The position numbers were made by a program, and so were the translations under genes. This document shows, piece after piece, positions 28,084 to 37,901 of a stretch of 64,000 bases of DNA. The first letter of the stretch is position 1. The number at the start of each line of letters is the position of its first letter. The notes under the pieces were generated by a model. The model searched no databases. It saw nothing but the letters and a program-made list of their open reading frames with translations, and was not told the origin of the DNA. The DNA comes from Haladaptatus halobius (lineage in GTDB: Archaea; Halobacteriota; Halobacteria; Halobacteriales; Haladaptataceae). The stretch spans positions 248,001-312,000 of the forward strand of contig NZ_CP085337.1 of NCBI RefSeq assembly GCF_020618475.1, written 5' to 3'.

Positions 28084-28611
28084 ATGAACCGAACGATCGA
28101 CGGCAGTGTTGACGAGCGAGCCGAATCCGAACGACAACGAGTCGACCGAGATGACGCAGCCCCCGCGATACAGACAACACGGCTGTGCGAGCGACTGCTG
28201 TTGCCGCTGGCCGGTGAATCGGACGCCGAGAGAACCTGCAGAGCGTTGCAACCGCACATCGAGGAAAGAGATTCCCGGCTTTTTGCCGTTCACGTCATCG
28301 AGCAAACCGAAGGATATCCTGACAAAGCACCGTATGACATTCGGCGAGAACAAGCGGACGCGACCTTCGGCATCGTCCACGAGTACTTCGCTGGTACTAC
28401 CCATCGCGTATCGACCGAAGTGCGGTACGGATCGAGCATCGTCGATGAAATCTTGGCTGCTGCCGATGCTGTCGACGCGACGGCAATCGGTTTCACGCCA
28501 CGACCGGGACGGCGTTGGATGCGGCTCCTCGCCGGAGACCTTACGCACAAACTCGTAACGACCAGTCGTCGACCGGTCATCACGTTTCCACCCCCGAACA
28601 ACCGAACGTAA
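28084..28611 (+). CDS. Universal stress protein (UspA-like)
   Basis: This 175-residue protein carries a single Usp domain starting near residue 35 (RLLLPLAGESDAERTCRAL) and ending with RRPVITFPPP. The ATP-binding glycines of the GxxGxxxxG(S/T) loop are only partly conserved (GFTPRPGRRWMRLLAGDLTH), so nucleotide binding is uncertain. It is first in an operon with a TrkA-N-like protein (2 bp gap) and a CPA2 antiporter (2 bp gap). It is probably a regulatory partner of the antiporter. Confidence 0.8.
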   Translation: MNRTIDGSVDERAESERQRVDRDDAAPAIQTTRLCERLLLPLAGESDAERTCRALQPHIEERDSRLFAVHVIEQTEGYPDKAPYDIRREQADATFGIVHEYFAGTTHRVSTEVRYGSSIVDEILAAADAVDATAIGFTPRPGRRWMRLLAGDLTHKLVTTSRRPVITFPPPNNRT

Positions 28612-28613
28612 TC

Positions 28614-29126
28614 ATGACCTCCGCTTCACCCCCTTCAGCGGTGACCATCCTCGTCCTCGGGGGCTCCTCCACAGGCGTGGCCGTCGTGGAGCGCGTTCTC
28701 CGAACCCACGATAACGTCCTGTTCTTCGACCCGACCCCCGACGCCGTCGAGGAAGCCGCCGATCTCGGCGCAACCGCCGAGGTCGTCGAGATAACAGATC
28801 CGAAAGCGTTGGAAGCGGCCTTCGCCGACGTGGGCGCGGTCGAACTCGCCCTTGTCGCCGTCGAGAGTGATCAAACGGCGCTCCTCGTCAGTCAACTCGC
28901 GAAGACGAAGGGCGATGCCAGAACGGTGATCGTCCTCATGCACGATCACCGACATCGGGAAGCGTTCGAGGCCGCGGAGATGATTCCCGTCTGTGCGACG
29001 ACTGCGCTCGCAGACGCCGTCGCCGCAACATCCTCCCTCACCCTGCTGTGTAATCCCGACCTGACGGTTGAGCGAACCGAATCGACGGAGGCGGCCCCTC
29101 CCTCGCGGCCGCGGAGACGAGTATAA
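28614..29126 (+). CDS. TrkA-N (RCK_N)-like NAD-binding protein
   Basis: The 170-residue protein is a Rossmann fold with VTILVLGGSSTGVAVVERVL as dinucleotide loop (GGSSTG), an acidic strand end (FFDPTPDAVEEA) and repeated beta-alpha units. RCK_N domains sense NAD(H) or nucleotides and gate K+ transporters. It lacks a C-terminal RCK_C domain. ATG 28614 is 2 bp after the usp stop. It lies between Usp and the CPA2 antiporter, so it most likely regulates that carrier. Confidence 0.78.
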   Translation: MTSASPPSAVTILVLGGSSTGVAVVERVLRTHDNVLFFDPTPDAVEEAADLGATAEVVEITDPKALEAAFADVGAVELALVAVESDQTALLVSQLAKTKGDARTVIVLMHDHRHREAFEAAEMIPVCATTALADAVAATSSLTLLCNPDLTVERTESTEAAPPSRPRRRV

Positions 29127-29128
29127 CT

Positions 29129-31420
29129 ATGACAGGTGAAGTAATTGAGCCGCTCGGCCATCACGAACTGCTGTTGGTATTCGTGCAGTTGTTTCTGTTG
29201 CTCGTCACGGCCCGCATACTCGGTGAACTGGCGATGCGTATCGACCTCCCGGCCGTCATCGGCGAACTTCTTGCTGGAATCCTCTTAGGGCCGTCGCTAC
29301 TCGGTGCTGTCGCACCGGGGGTGTTCAGTGCCGTCTTTCCGACCGACCCAGCCCAGTTCCACTTGCTTGAGATAATCTCGTGGCTCGGGCTGACGATGCT
29401 GCTCATCCTGACCGGATTGGAGACCGACGTCCGTCTCATCGCTCGCGAGGCGCGAGCTGCGGCGTTGGTCTCCCTCACCGGTATCGCCGTACCGTTCGCG
29501 TTCGGATTCGGGATCGCGCTCGTGCTTCCCCAGACGTTCCTCGCGGGATCCGGTGACAGGCTCGTGTTCAGCCTCTTCGTCGCAACCGCGTTGAGCATCT
29601 CTGCACTTCCCGTTATCGCCAAGGTGTTGATGGATATGGACGTCATCCGCCGGGACATCAGCCAACTAACGCTCGCCGCAGGGATGATCAACGATACGCT
29701 GGGGTGGATACTTCTCGCAGTAGTCGCGGGACTGGCGCGAAGCGGCGTGCTCGATTTTGGCGTGGTCGCCGAGACGGTCGTCGCGTTACTCGCGGTGCTC
29801 GGGCTGGCGTTCACGGTCGGCCAGCGCGCTGCCGCGCGGTTGGTTCGATTCGTCGATACCGCCGTCGGTGGCGAAGCGGCGAAGTTGAGCGTCCTGATGG
29901 CGCTCGCGTTCGGCGTCGGTGCGGTGACGCACGCGCTCGGGCTGGAGGCGGTTCTCGGTGCGTTTCTCGTCGGCGTGCTGTTCAGCCGGATCAAGCGCTT
30001 CGACAGAGCGACCGAACACACGTTCGAAGTCGTCACACTCGGCGTGTTCGCGCCGATTTTCTTCGGCATCGCGGGCCTCCGCGTCGACCTCACGGCGATG
30101 CTCGACCCTGTCGTGGCGATAGCGGGCGCCGCCGTGCTCGCCGTCGCCGTCGCCGGAAAGTTCGTCGGCTCGTACGTCGGCGCCCGGTTGGCAGGTCTGT
30201 CGACGTGGGAGGGTGTTACCATGGGCGCCGGTCTCAACGCTCGCGGCGCGATGGAAATCATCGTCGCGACGATCGGACTCGGCGTGGGGGTACTCACAGT
30301 CGAGATGTACTCCATCATCGTGATGGTCGCGCTCGTCACGTCCATCATGGCACCGCCGCTGCTCCGATGGGCGTTCGACCACGTCGAAGTGAGCGACTCC
30401 GAACGCGAACGATTGGAGCGGGAGCAACGACAGGCACACAGTTTCGTCGAAAACATCCACCGGATTCTGCTCCCGACGCGGTGTTCCGTCGACACACAGT
30501 ACGCGGCACAACTGCTCCGATATCTCATCCGAGATCGCGAGATCGAAGTCACGAATATGTACGTCGGCGACGATGAACACAGACGCTCGACCTCGACACT
30601 GGCGCGTCTTCGATACGGAGTTCGGGCGCGACTTACGTCCGACGGAAACGAAACGATCGCGGACGGGGGTTTGAGTGCGAAAACCGCGACTGACACCACG
30701 GTCGATGAGGACGCCAACCGATGCCTCGATCTGATTCGGTTCCACGAAAATCCGCCCCGTGACCGACGAGTACGGGACATCGTGCACCCGATCGAGGGGG
30801 GCGTCACGGGAACCGTCCTCTCCGAAGCCGAACGGGGATACGACCTCCTCGTCATCGGGACGGCCGACCGACCCCGTGGCACCGCCGCCGAGCCGTTGTT
30901 CTCGACCGATATCGACCATATCATCCAGGAAGCGTCCTGTCCGATCATGGTGGTCACCGCTGGCTTCGACGGCGAGTCTCAGACGACGGTCAGGGACGAC
31001 CCCGAACTCGATCGCATTCTGCTGCCCACGGTCGGTACCGAGTACAGTCGTCACGCTGCGGAAATTGCATTCACGATCGCCCGAAATCGAAACGCGCTGG
31101 TCGAAATCGTCCACATCGTAGAACGCTCCGACGAACTCACCGCGGCGAACGATGACGGGACGATCGAAATCGGCGAAAAAATCGTCGATCGTGAGGCTGA
31201 CTTAGGACGCGAGTTGGGCGCCCAAGTTCGCACCCGAGTGCTCGTCAGCGACCGTGCGCCAGAGACCGAGATCCTCTCCCTCGCGGCCGAGAACGACGAC
31301 GATCTCATCATCCTCGGGAGCAATCTCCGGCCGCTTTCCGGTCGCGCCTTCTTCGGCCACCGGGTAGAACACATCGTCCAGCATGCCGACCGTCCGGTTG
31401 CAGTCCTGGTCTCGGCCTGA
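29129..31420 (+). CDS. CPA2-type monovalent cation:proton antiporter with two C-terminal Usp domains
   Basis: The product has 763 residues. Residues about 10-420 form a 12-13 TM Kef/NhaP-like exchanger. The family segments ELLAGILLGPSLLG, TALSISALPVIAKVLMDMDV and the ion-site helix AAGMINDTLGWILLAV (ND motif) are clear, and GLNARGAMEIIVATIGL is the late-helix signature. Two tandem Usp domains (about 445-610 and 625-760) follow on the cytosolic side. The fusion plus the upstream Usp and RCK_N genes give a heavily regulated K+ or Na+/H+ antiporter, useful for osmotic and pH balance. Ion choice is not predictable. Confidence 0.9.
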   Translation: MTGEVIEPLGHHELLLVFVQLFLLLVTARILGELAMRIDLPAVIGELLAGILLGPSLLGAVAPGVFSAVFPTDPAQFHLLEIISWLGLTMLLILTGLETDVRLIAREARAAALVSLTGIAVPFAFGFGIALVLPQTFLAGSGDRLVFSLFVATALSISALPVIAKVLMDMDVIRRDISQLTLAAGMINDTLGWILLAVVAGLARSGVLDFGVVAETVVALLAVLGLAFTVGQRAAARLVRFVDTAVGGEAAKLSVLMALAFGVGAVTHALGLEAVLGAFLVGVLFSRIKRFDRATEHTFEVVTLGVFAPIFFGIAGLRVDLTAMLDPVVAIAGAAVLAVAVAGKFVGSYVGARLAGLSTWEGVTMGAGLNARGAMEIIVATIGLGVGVLTVEMYSIIVMVALVTSIMAPPLLRWAFDHVEVSDSERERLEREQRQAHSFVENIHRILLPTRCSVDTQYAAQLLRYLIRDREIEVTNMYVGDDEHRRSTSTLARLRYGVRARLTSDGNETIADGGLSAKTATDTTVDEDANRCLDLIRFHENPPRDRRVRDIVHPIEGGVTGTVLSEAERGYDLLVIGTADRPRGTAAEPLFSTDIDHIIQEASCPIMVVTAGFDGESQTTVRDDPELDRILLPTVGTEYSRHAAEIAFTIARNRNALVEIVHIVERSDELTAANDDGTIEIGEKIVDREADLGRELGAQVRTRVLVSDRAPETEILSLAAENDDDLIILGSNLRPLSGRAFFGHRVEHIVQHADRPVAVLVSA

Positions 31421-31654
31421 GTTCCCAGGCAGGTGGAGACTCGAACGCGTCGCCTCGTTCCTCCGGACGAGGTTGGGCGTCGTTCGGCGTCGTCCTCGTC
31501 GTGGCGGATTGAACCACCCGCCCGCGAGCGCGCCCGTGATCGCCCCGCTCGGAAGTGCACTCGCTGATATGCTCTACGCTGGGACCGTTGCCACGTACCT
31601 CCGACGAGTCGGTACAGAACGGTAGAATTTCGTCGGAAACGGGACGCCCCGTTC

Positions 31655-32404
31655 TCACTTCCCGGACGAGTATTCGATGGTGACCGTTTTGACTGCGTAG
31701 ATGTCGTCCCAGTCGCTATCCCTGTCCATCAGCAACACCATGATTTCGACCTCGCCGTTCTCGACGTTCGCCTTCTCAAGCGCTTTGGGGTGAACGTCGA
31801 TGGTGTACTCGCCGTTCTTCTTCTGGCTCACGTTCAACCGCTCGCCGAGTGTTCCGTTGGTGTAACTGAACCGCGACCCGTTGTCGAGCGAGCCGTCGAT
31901 GTAGACGAGGAAATACGGCTCGCCCACCACGTCGCCGTGGTCCGCAGGATCGACGTTCTCCATCTGGGTGTCGGCGGTGACCTGCAGGTCGAAATCAGAA
32001 TAACCGCCGCCGCTCGCTTCGGTCTTGTCCACGAACGAGATGCTCTTGATGCGGTCACGCTCCTCCGACTCCATCTTGTTCTGGAGTGGCGTGTTCGGAG
32101 GCGTCGGTTCCGACCACGACTCTGTCGCGGTGGTCGTCGTTCCGCCGGTCGTGGTGGCCATCGCGCTCGTGGTCGACGTACTCGTGGCCGCGGTCGTAGT
32201 CGTGCTGGCTGTCGTCGTCGTGGCTGTGGTCGACGTAGCTGTCGATGTAGTCGTGCTGGCTGTCGTCGTGGCTGTGGTCGACGTAGCTGTCGATGTAGTC
32301 GTGTGAGTCTGGCTAGTCGTTTGATTGGTGTCACCGCCGAGCGATGCACAACCCGACAACACCAAACAAACGACGAGCAGGATTGATAGGCTTGTTCTCG
32401 TCAT
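31655..32404 (-). CDS. Lipoprotein with Thr/Ala-rich linker
   Basis: The 249-residue protein has a lipobox LSGC (Cys19) after a Sec-like hydrophobic signal, then about 75 residues rich in Thr, Ser and Ala, then a globular acidic domain (about 105-249) of unknown family, probably beta-rich. The linker is a likely O-glycosylation site, holding the domain away from the membrane through the S-layer. Its DNA contains a 48-51 bp tandem duplication. It is convergent with the antiporter operon. Confidence 0.75.
   Translation of the reverse strand: MTRTSLSILLVVCLVLSGCASLGGDTNQTTSQTHTTTSTATSTTATTTASTTTSTATSTTATTTTASTTTTAATSTSTTSAMATTTGGTTTTATESWSEPTPPNTPLQNKMESEERDRIKSISFVDKTEASGGGYSDFDLQVTADTQMENVDPADHGDVVGEPYFLVYIDGSLDNGSRFSYTNGTLGERLNVSQKKNGEYTIDVHPKALEKANVENGEVEIMVLLMDRDSDWDDIYAVKTVTIEYSSGK
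32202..32300. repeat. Tandem duplication inside the Thr-rich linker
   Basis: Two adjacent copies, 51 bp (32202-32252) and 48 bp (32253-32300), differ by one GTC triplet. They keep frame and lengthen the linker, a typical replication-slippage product. Confidence 0.85.
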
Positions 32405-32758
32405 TGAATTACAGACGACCTCAAACGAAAGTCTACGGACCGCACCAATAAATCCGCAGTATTCGTTGTTTTGTGGTCACTAATCAAAAGATAATACAAG
32501 AGTTCGGAAATAGAGATGGTTAGAATTTCAGGGATGTAACTTACTCACCAGCGACCCGGGTGTGATTAGCAACCGATTCCGCACGAGAAATATATTCGCC
32601 CCGGTCACAATCGCGTACTTGATGGATTACTCCCCGGGGGGTACGAGATTTTCTCACCGTCCGCATCGCCGTAACACGCAACATATTAATCAGAATGATT
32701 GTCGAACAAATAATACCGGCCATCGGTTTTAATTATTGGTTCAGTAAGTTATTACGGG
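32405..32758. other. Divergent promoter region
   Basis: No gene. The lipoprotein (minus) and GH97 (plus) start from here. An AT-rich TTTTAATTATT at 32727-32737 is centred 27 bp before the GH97 ATG, which suggests a leaderless transcript. Nothing else is distinctive. Confidence 0.5.
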
Positions 32759-35536
32759 ATGCAGAGAGACAATAACAAGCATGGTATTGAATCGAATCTT
32801 CTCCCGCGGCGGGACTTTCTGGCGGCGGCCGGCGCGGCGACGGTGGGCATATCCCCGACGATCACCGAAGCGAACCGGACGCCGGTAGCCACCGCGACGA
32901 CCGACGTCGAATCGACGCAGGGAATCACCTCGCCGAACGGGACGGTACGTGTGACGTTCGAATTGAGGGACGGTCAGCCGCGATACTCGCTGTCGTTCGA
33001 GGGAGCGACGCTGGTCGAACCGTCGCCGCTTGGATTCGAATTCCGCGACGCCGACTCGCTCGATGACGGCTTCGAGATAGCCGGCGTTCGACGTCGAGAG
33101 GAGAACACTACTTGGGAACCCGTTTGGGGTGAGACCGCAGAGGTGCGGAATCGGTACCGCGAACTCGTCGTCGGACTCGTTGAATCGGCATCGCCGTCTC
33201 GGTCGCTCACCCTCATCTTCAGGGCGTACGACGATGGTGCAGCCTTCCGGTACGTTCTGCCCGAGCAGGAGAATTTCGGGGACTTCATCATCACCGACGA
33301 GAAGACCGGCTTTCGATTTGCCGGGGACTACACGTCGTGGTGGACCCCCGACAATTGGGAGAACTACGAGTACCTGTACGAAGAAACGCCGCTGTCGGAG
33401 ATATCGACCTCGTCCTCGGTCGGGCTGTCGGACGTCGACGCCGCGAACACCCCCGTCACGATGAAGGTCGACGACGAACGGTACATGTGTGTCCACGAGG
33501 CGGCGTTAACCGACTATGCCGCGATGACGCTCGCGCGAGACGGCGACCACGCGACCCGCTTCGAGAGCGCGCTCGTTCCGTGGCCCGACGGGGCGAAGGT
33601 AAAAGCCGAGACGCCCCACGCCTCGCCGTGGCGGACGTTCACGCTCGGGTCGACGCCGGGCGACCTCGTCGAGTCGAAGCTCGTCCTCAACCTCAACGAA
33701 CCCAACGAGATAGAGGATACATCCTGGATCGACCCGGGCAAATACGTGGGCATCTGGTGGGAGATCCATATCGGCAAGTCGACGTGGGCGTCCGGCCCGG
33801 ACGTGGGTGCGACGACCGCGAACGCCAAACGCTACATCGACTTCGCCAGCGAACACGGTATCGAGAGCCTCTTAGTCGAGGGGTGGAACGTCGGGTGGGA
33901 TGGCGGCTTCGACGCGTGGAGTAACCCGCCGTACTTGTTCGATTTCACGGAGTCGATAGCGCAGTACGACCTCGAAGAGGTGGTCGAGTACGGCCGGAGC
34001 AAAGACCCGAGCGTCGGTATCACCATTCACAACGAGACCGGCGGTGGCGTCGGGAATTACATCGAGCAACTGGAGGAAGCGTATCAGTATTACGAGGAGC
34101 TCGGCATTCACTCGGCGAAACTCGGCTACGTGAGCGAGGATGGGCTGCTCATCGACGGGACGGTTTACCATCACCACGGCCAGCGAATGGTGAATCACTA
34201 TCGGTGGGTGACGAAGAAGGCGGCCGAACACGAGATAATGCTCGACGTCCACGAACCGATCAAACCGACGGGCGTTCGCCGAACGTGGCCGAACTTGCTG
34301 ACCCGCGAGGGTGCGAGCGGCCTCGAATACGAGAACTTCCGACCGCAGGGGAACCCGCCGTCACACACGCTCGTGCTCCCGTTCACGCGGTTGATCGGCG
34401 GGCCGTTCGATTACACCCCCGGCATCTTCGACGTCACCTACGAGGAGTACGGTGAGACGCGGGTTCACAGCACTCGCGCGCGACAGCTCGCGCTGTATCC
34501 CATCATCTTCTCGGGACTCCAGATGGTCGCCGACCTCCCAGAAAAGTACGACGACCTCACCGAGTTCGAGTTCATCGAGAACGTTCCGGCGACGTGGGAC
34601 GAGACGACCGTCGTCCAGGGAAAGATCGGCCGGTATCTCACCATCGCCCGGCGCAAGGGCGAGGAGTGGTATGTCGGGAGCGGCACGGACGACCGGCCGC
34701 GGAGGCTCAACGTTCCGCTCGATTTCCTCGACGACGGTCGCCCGTACGTCGCCACCATCTACTCCGACGGCGAGGACGCCGACTTCGAAACGAACCCTAC
34801 CTCGGTGGCGATAGACGAGGTTATCGTGACGTCCGAAGAGACGCTCGTCGCTTCGATGGTCGAAGGCGGCGGTCAGGCAATCCGGCTCAGACCGGCGAAG
34901 GGCGAACAACGAGCCATCCGACGGTACGAGCCCCCGACGTACTCCCACGACACGTTCACGATTCAAGACGAGGTGACGGCGAGCGATCCCGTCGTGGCGA
35001 CCATCGAGGCGACGAACGAGGGCAACGTCGTCGGGGGCGAAGAACTCCACCTCTTCGTCGATGGAGAACCCGTCGAGACGCGTCTAGCTCGCGTCCCCGG
35101 CGGCGGTGAGGAGCAGATCGACTTCCCCGTCACCGTCACCGAAGTCGGCGAACACGAGGTGGCCGTCGGCCACGCGCCGGGCGACGTTATCGCCTCTGAG
35201 ACGGTCGAGGTGACGCCGAAATCCGCCGAGTTCGGGTGGCTCGCCTTCGACGGCTTCGACGCTCCCGAAACCGCGACCACGGGAGAACCCATCGAAATCG
35301 CTGGAACGGTGACGAACACCGGAGGCGACGAGACGATACAGATACTCAAACTGACCGTCGACGGGCGGGTGGTTGCGACGAAGAAGGTCGACCTCGAACC
35401 CGACGAGGGTGCGACCGTAACGTTCGAACACGCGTTCGAAAGCGGCGGGACGTTCGAACTCGCCCTCGAAGGCCTCGGGCCCTGGTCGATCACGGTAACT
35501 CCCGGCAGCGAGGAGTTCGATTCCGAACTCGGGTGA
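32759..35536 (+). CDS. Exported GH97 glycoside hydrolase, inverting (SusB-like) type
   Basis: The product has 925 residues. A Tat signal is at about 16-32 (PRRDFLAAAGAATVG). The GH97 N-terminal beta-sandwich (about 55-300) and TIM barrel (about 305-590) follow, with LVEGWNVGWDGGF. The acids of the inverting subfamily appear in place: Glu426 (HNETGGG) and Glu499 (VHEPIKPTG) as base pair, and Glu525 (LEYENF) as acid. Inverting members are alpha-glucosidases. Residues about 690-925 contain two CARDB-like Ig domains not present in Bacteroides SusB, probably for surface attachment or binding. It should hydrolyse maltose-like or related alpha-glycosides outside the cell. GH3 follows 214 bp downstream. 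Confidence 0.88.
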   Translation: MQRDNNKHGIESNLLPRRDFLAAAGAATVGISPTITEANRTPVATATTDVESTQGITSPNGTVRVTFELRDGQPRYSLSFEGATLVEPSPLGFEFRDADSLDDGFEIAGVRRREENTTWEPVWGETAEVRNRYRELVVGLVESASPSRSLTLIFRAYDDGAAFRYVLPEQENFGDFIITDEKTGFRFAGDYTSWWTPDNWENYEYLYEETPLSEISTSSSVGLSDVDAANTPVTMKVDDERYMCVHEAALTDYAAMTLARDGDHATRFESALVPWPDGAKVKAETPHASPWRTFTLGSTPGDLVESKLVLNLNEPNEIEDTSWIDPGKYVGIWWEIHIGKSTWASGPDVGATTANAKRYIDFASEHGIESLLVEGWNVGWDGGFDAWSNPPYLFDFTESIAQYDLEEVVEYGRSKDPSVGITIHNETGGGVGNYIEQLEEAYQYYEELGIHSAKLGYVSEDGLLIDGTVYHHHGQRMVNHYRWVTKKAAEHEIMLDVHEPIKPTGVRRTWPNLLTREGASGLEYENFRPQGNPPSHTLVLPFTRLIGGPFDYTPGIFDVTYEEYGETRVHSTRARQLALYPIIFSGLQMVADLPEKYDDLTEFEFIENVPATWDETTVVQGKIGRYLTIARRKGEEWYVGSGTDDRPRRLNVPLDFLDDGRPYVATIYSDGEDADFETNPTSVAIDEVIVTSEETLVASMVEGGGQAIRLRPAKGEQRAIRRYEPPTYSHDTFTIQDEVTASDPVVATIEATNEGNVVGGEELHLFVDGEPVETRLARVPGGGEEQIDFPVTVTEVGEHEVAVGHAPGDVIASETVEVTPKSAEFGWLAFDGFDAPETATTGEPIEIAGTVTNTGGDETIQILKLTVDGRVVATKKVDLEPDEGATVTFEHAFESGGTFELALEGLGPWSITVTPGSEEFDSELG

Positions 35537-35736
35537 TCGTCGTCAGCGCATCTCCGTCCCGTTTCGCCGGTCCTGGGGAGCACCCTTGGTTTCGACGAGT
35601 GCAGTACCGACGTCCGGTGGATCCCTCGGTCACGTCTTTGCTGCAACGAGAACCGGGTTCGAGACGGTCGTGCCGTGCGACGGGCCGGGAACTTATTCCT
35701 CCCCGCCGAGTACACTGAGTGACGATGGTCAGTCCC

Positions 35737-35742
35737 AGGAGG
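35737..35742 (+). promoter_or_regulatory. Shine-Dalgarno site fixing the GH3 start
   Basis: AGGAGG lies 8 bases before GTG 35751. The frame can be extended upstream to 35586, but the extension is low in family similarity and lacks such a site. Confidence 0.75.
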
Positions 35743-35750
35743 CGACACCG

Positions 35751-37901
35751 GTGACGCAGAAACGAGTCCCGTCGTTGGTGGCTTCGTTATCGCTCGACGA
35801 GAAACTCCGACTGCTTCACGGCGCGACGAATCCCGACGGCTCGTCGGTCGGCTATGTCCCGCCGGTTCCGCGGGTCGGAGTCCCCGCACTCCGCATGGTG
35901 GACGGGCCGATGGGCATTCGTGCAATCGGAGGTTCGGCGACGGCGTTTCCGGCATCCGTCGCGCTCGCAGCGTCGTGGAATCCCCGACTCGCGCGCGAAC
36001 AGGGCGCATCGATGGCCCGAGAAGCGCGGGCACACGGACAGAACGTCCTGCTCGGGCCGGGGATGAACATCATCCGCGTTCCGCACTGCGGGCGGAACTT
36101 CGAGTACTACAGCGAAGATCCGTACTTGTCCGCGCGGTTCGCCGCGGCGTCCGTCGACGGGATTCAATCCGAGGACGTCATCGCGACGGCCAAACACTAC
36201 GTCGCCAACAATCAGGAAACGAACCGCTATCGGGTGAGCGCAGCCGTTACCGAGCGGGCGCTGCGGGAGATATACCTCCCGGCGTTCCGCGCCGCGGTCG
36301 AAGAAGCGGACGTTGGAGCCGTGATGACCGCGTACAACCGGGTCAACGGGACGCACATGAGCGACCACCGAACCCTCCTGCGCGACATGCTGAAAGACGA
36401 GTTCGGCTTCGACGGATTCGTCATGTCCGACTGGTGGGGAACCGAGAGTTCGGTCGGCGCTGCTCGCGCCGGTCTCGACGTGGAGATGCCGGGAATCCCG
36501 TTCGAAGAACGGGTTCTAGCCGAACGGCTTCCGGAGGAGGTAGACCCGTCGACGATCGACTTCCCCGATACGCTGCCGGACATGCACGAGGGCGGACTGT
36601 TCGGTGAACCGCTCCGCGAAGCCGTCGAGGCCGGCGCGGTCGACGAGGCCGTCATCGACGAGAAGGTTCGCCGAATCCTCGAAACGATGGCGCGATTCGA
36701 ACTTCTCGATACCGACCCCGACGAAGAACGGCGGGGCGGCGAACTCGACACGCCCGAGCATCGTCAGCTTGCACGACGCATCGCTATCGAAGGGACTGTG
36801 TTGTTGAAAAACGAGGGCGTGCTTCCGCTGGACGAGACCGCCGCCATCGCAATCGTCGGTCCGAACGCCGACGCCACCAAACTCGGCGGTGGAGGTTCCT
36901 CGGAGGTCACACCGTTTCGCCGGACGACGCCCGTCGACGGACTGCGCGAGCGCGCGACCGAGTGTCGGTTCGAACGGGGAGTTCCGCCCATCACGGAATC
37001 CTCGCTGTTCGACGCGTTCGGCACCGAAGACCGGGTGGATGAATCGCCCGCCGACACCGTCGACACTGCCGACGCCGACGACGTGAGCCTCGATGCCGCC
37101 GTCGAAGCGGCCGACGGGGCTGACTGTGTGGTGGTCGTCGTGCAGGACGACACGACCGAAAGCGAAGACCGCGACGACCTCCGTCTCCCCGGTCAGCAGG
37201 ACGAACTCGTCAGGGCGGTCGCCGACGCGGCCGAACGAAGCGTCGTCGTCCTTCGAACCGGGGGCCCGGTCGAACTCCCGTGGATCGACGACGTGGACGC
37301 GGTGCTCGAAACGTGGTACGCCGGACAGGCCGAAGGCGAGGCGCTCGCGGCGGTTCTCTACGGCGACGCCGACCCGGGCGGTCGGCTCCCGTTCACGTTC
37401 GGGCGTCGCGCGGACGATTACCCGACGACCGCTCCGGAACGGTTCCCCGGAACGAACGACGGGGTCGACTACGCCGAAGGCGTCTTCGTCGGCTACCGGT
37501 ACTTCGACCGGGAGGACGCCGCTCCGCTGTTCCCCTTCGGCCACGGCCACTCGTACGCGTCGTTCGAGTACGGCGAGTCGGCCGTCGAACGCGACGGCGA
37601 CGAGGTGACGGTGACCGTCCCCGTTCGCAACGTCGGGACTCGTCCCGGAAAGGAAGTCGTCCAAGTGTACGTCCACGACGAAGACCCTCCCGTCCCCCGT
37701 CCGCCGCGTGAACTGAAGGGCTTCGAGACGGTGCGTCTCGATCCCGAAGAACGACGACGCGTCTCGGTGACGCTCGACCGCGACGCGTTCGCGTACTACG
37801 ACGAGGACGAGGGCTGGGTCGTTTCGGAGCGACGGTTCACGCTTCTCGTCGGTCGATCCGCACGGGAGATACGCGACCGGGTTTCGGTGACGATTGAGTG
37901 A
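35751..37901 (+). CDS. Glycoside hydrolase family 3 (beta-glucosidase-like)
   Basis: The start at GTG 35751 gives 716 residues and no signal peptide, so it is cytoplasmic. The N-terminal barrel has VPALRMVDGPMGIR, GRNFEYYSEDP and TAKHYVANNQETNR, and the nucleophile Asp227 in FVMSDWWGT. The second alpha/beta sandwich (about 360-560) and C-terminal fibronectin-like domain (about 630-716, EVVQVYVHD) are complete. GH3 enzymes release glucose or xylose from beta-glycosides. The pairing with GH97 suggests an enzyme set for mixed glucans or plant-derived oligosaccharides. No transporter is adjacent. Confidence 0.92.
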   Translation: MTQKRVPSLVASLSLDEKLRLLHGATNPDGSSVGYVPPVPRVGVPALRMVDGPMGIRAIGGSATAFPASVALAASWNPRLAREQGASMAREARAHGQNVLLGPGMNIIRVPHCGRNFEYYSEDPYLSARFAAASVDGIQSEDVIATAKHYVANNQETNRYRVSAAVTERALREIYLPAFRAAVEEADVGAVMTAYNRVNGTHMSDHRTLLRDMLKDEFGFDGFVMSDWWGTESSVGAARAGLDVEMPGIPFEERVLAERLPEEVDPSTIDFPDTLPDMHEGGLFGEPLREAVEAGAVDEAVIDEKVRRILETMARFELLDTDPDEERRGGELDTPEHRQLARRIAIEGTVLLKNEGVLPLDETAAIAIVGPNADATKLGGGGSSEVTPFRRTTPVDGLRERATECRFERGVPPITESSLFDAFGTEDRVDESPADTVDTADADDVSLDAAVEAADGADCVVVVVQDDTTESEDRDDLRLPGQQDELVRAVADAAERSVVVLRTGGPVELPWIDDVDAVLETWYAGQAEGEALAAVLYGDADPGGRLPFTFGRRADDYPTTAPERFPGTNDGVDYAEGVFVGYRYFDREDAAPLFPFGHGHSYASFEYGESAVERDGDEVTVTVPVRNVGTRPGKEVVQVYVHDEDPPVPRPPRELKGFETVRLDPEERRRVSVTLDRDAFAYYDEDEGWVVSERRFTLLVGRSAREIRDRVSVTIE

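Noticed and set aside
29161..30957. 598-codon open frame on the minus strand
   Set aside because: It lies opposite the antiporter gene, is rich in Ser/Thr/Arg and lacks family features. It is a shadow of high-GC codon use.
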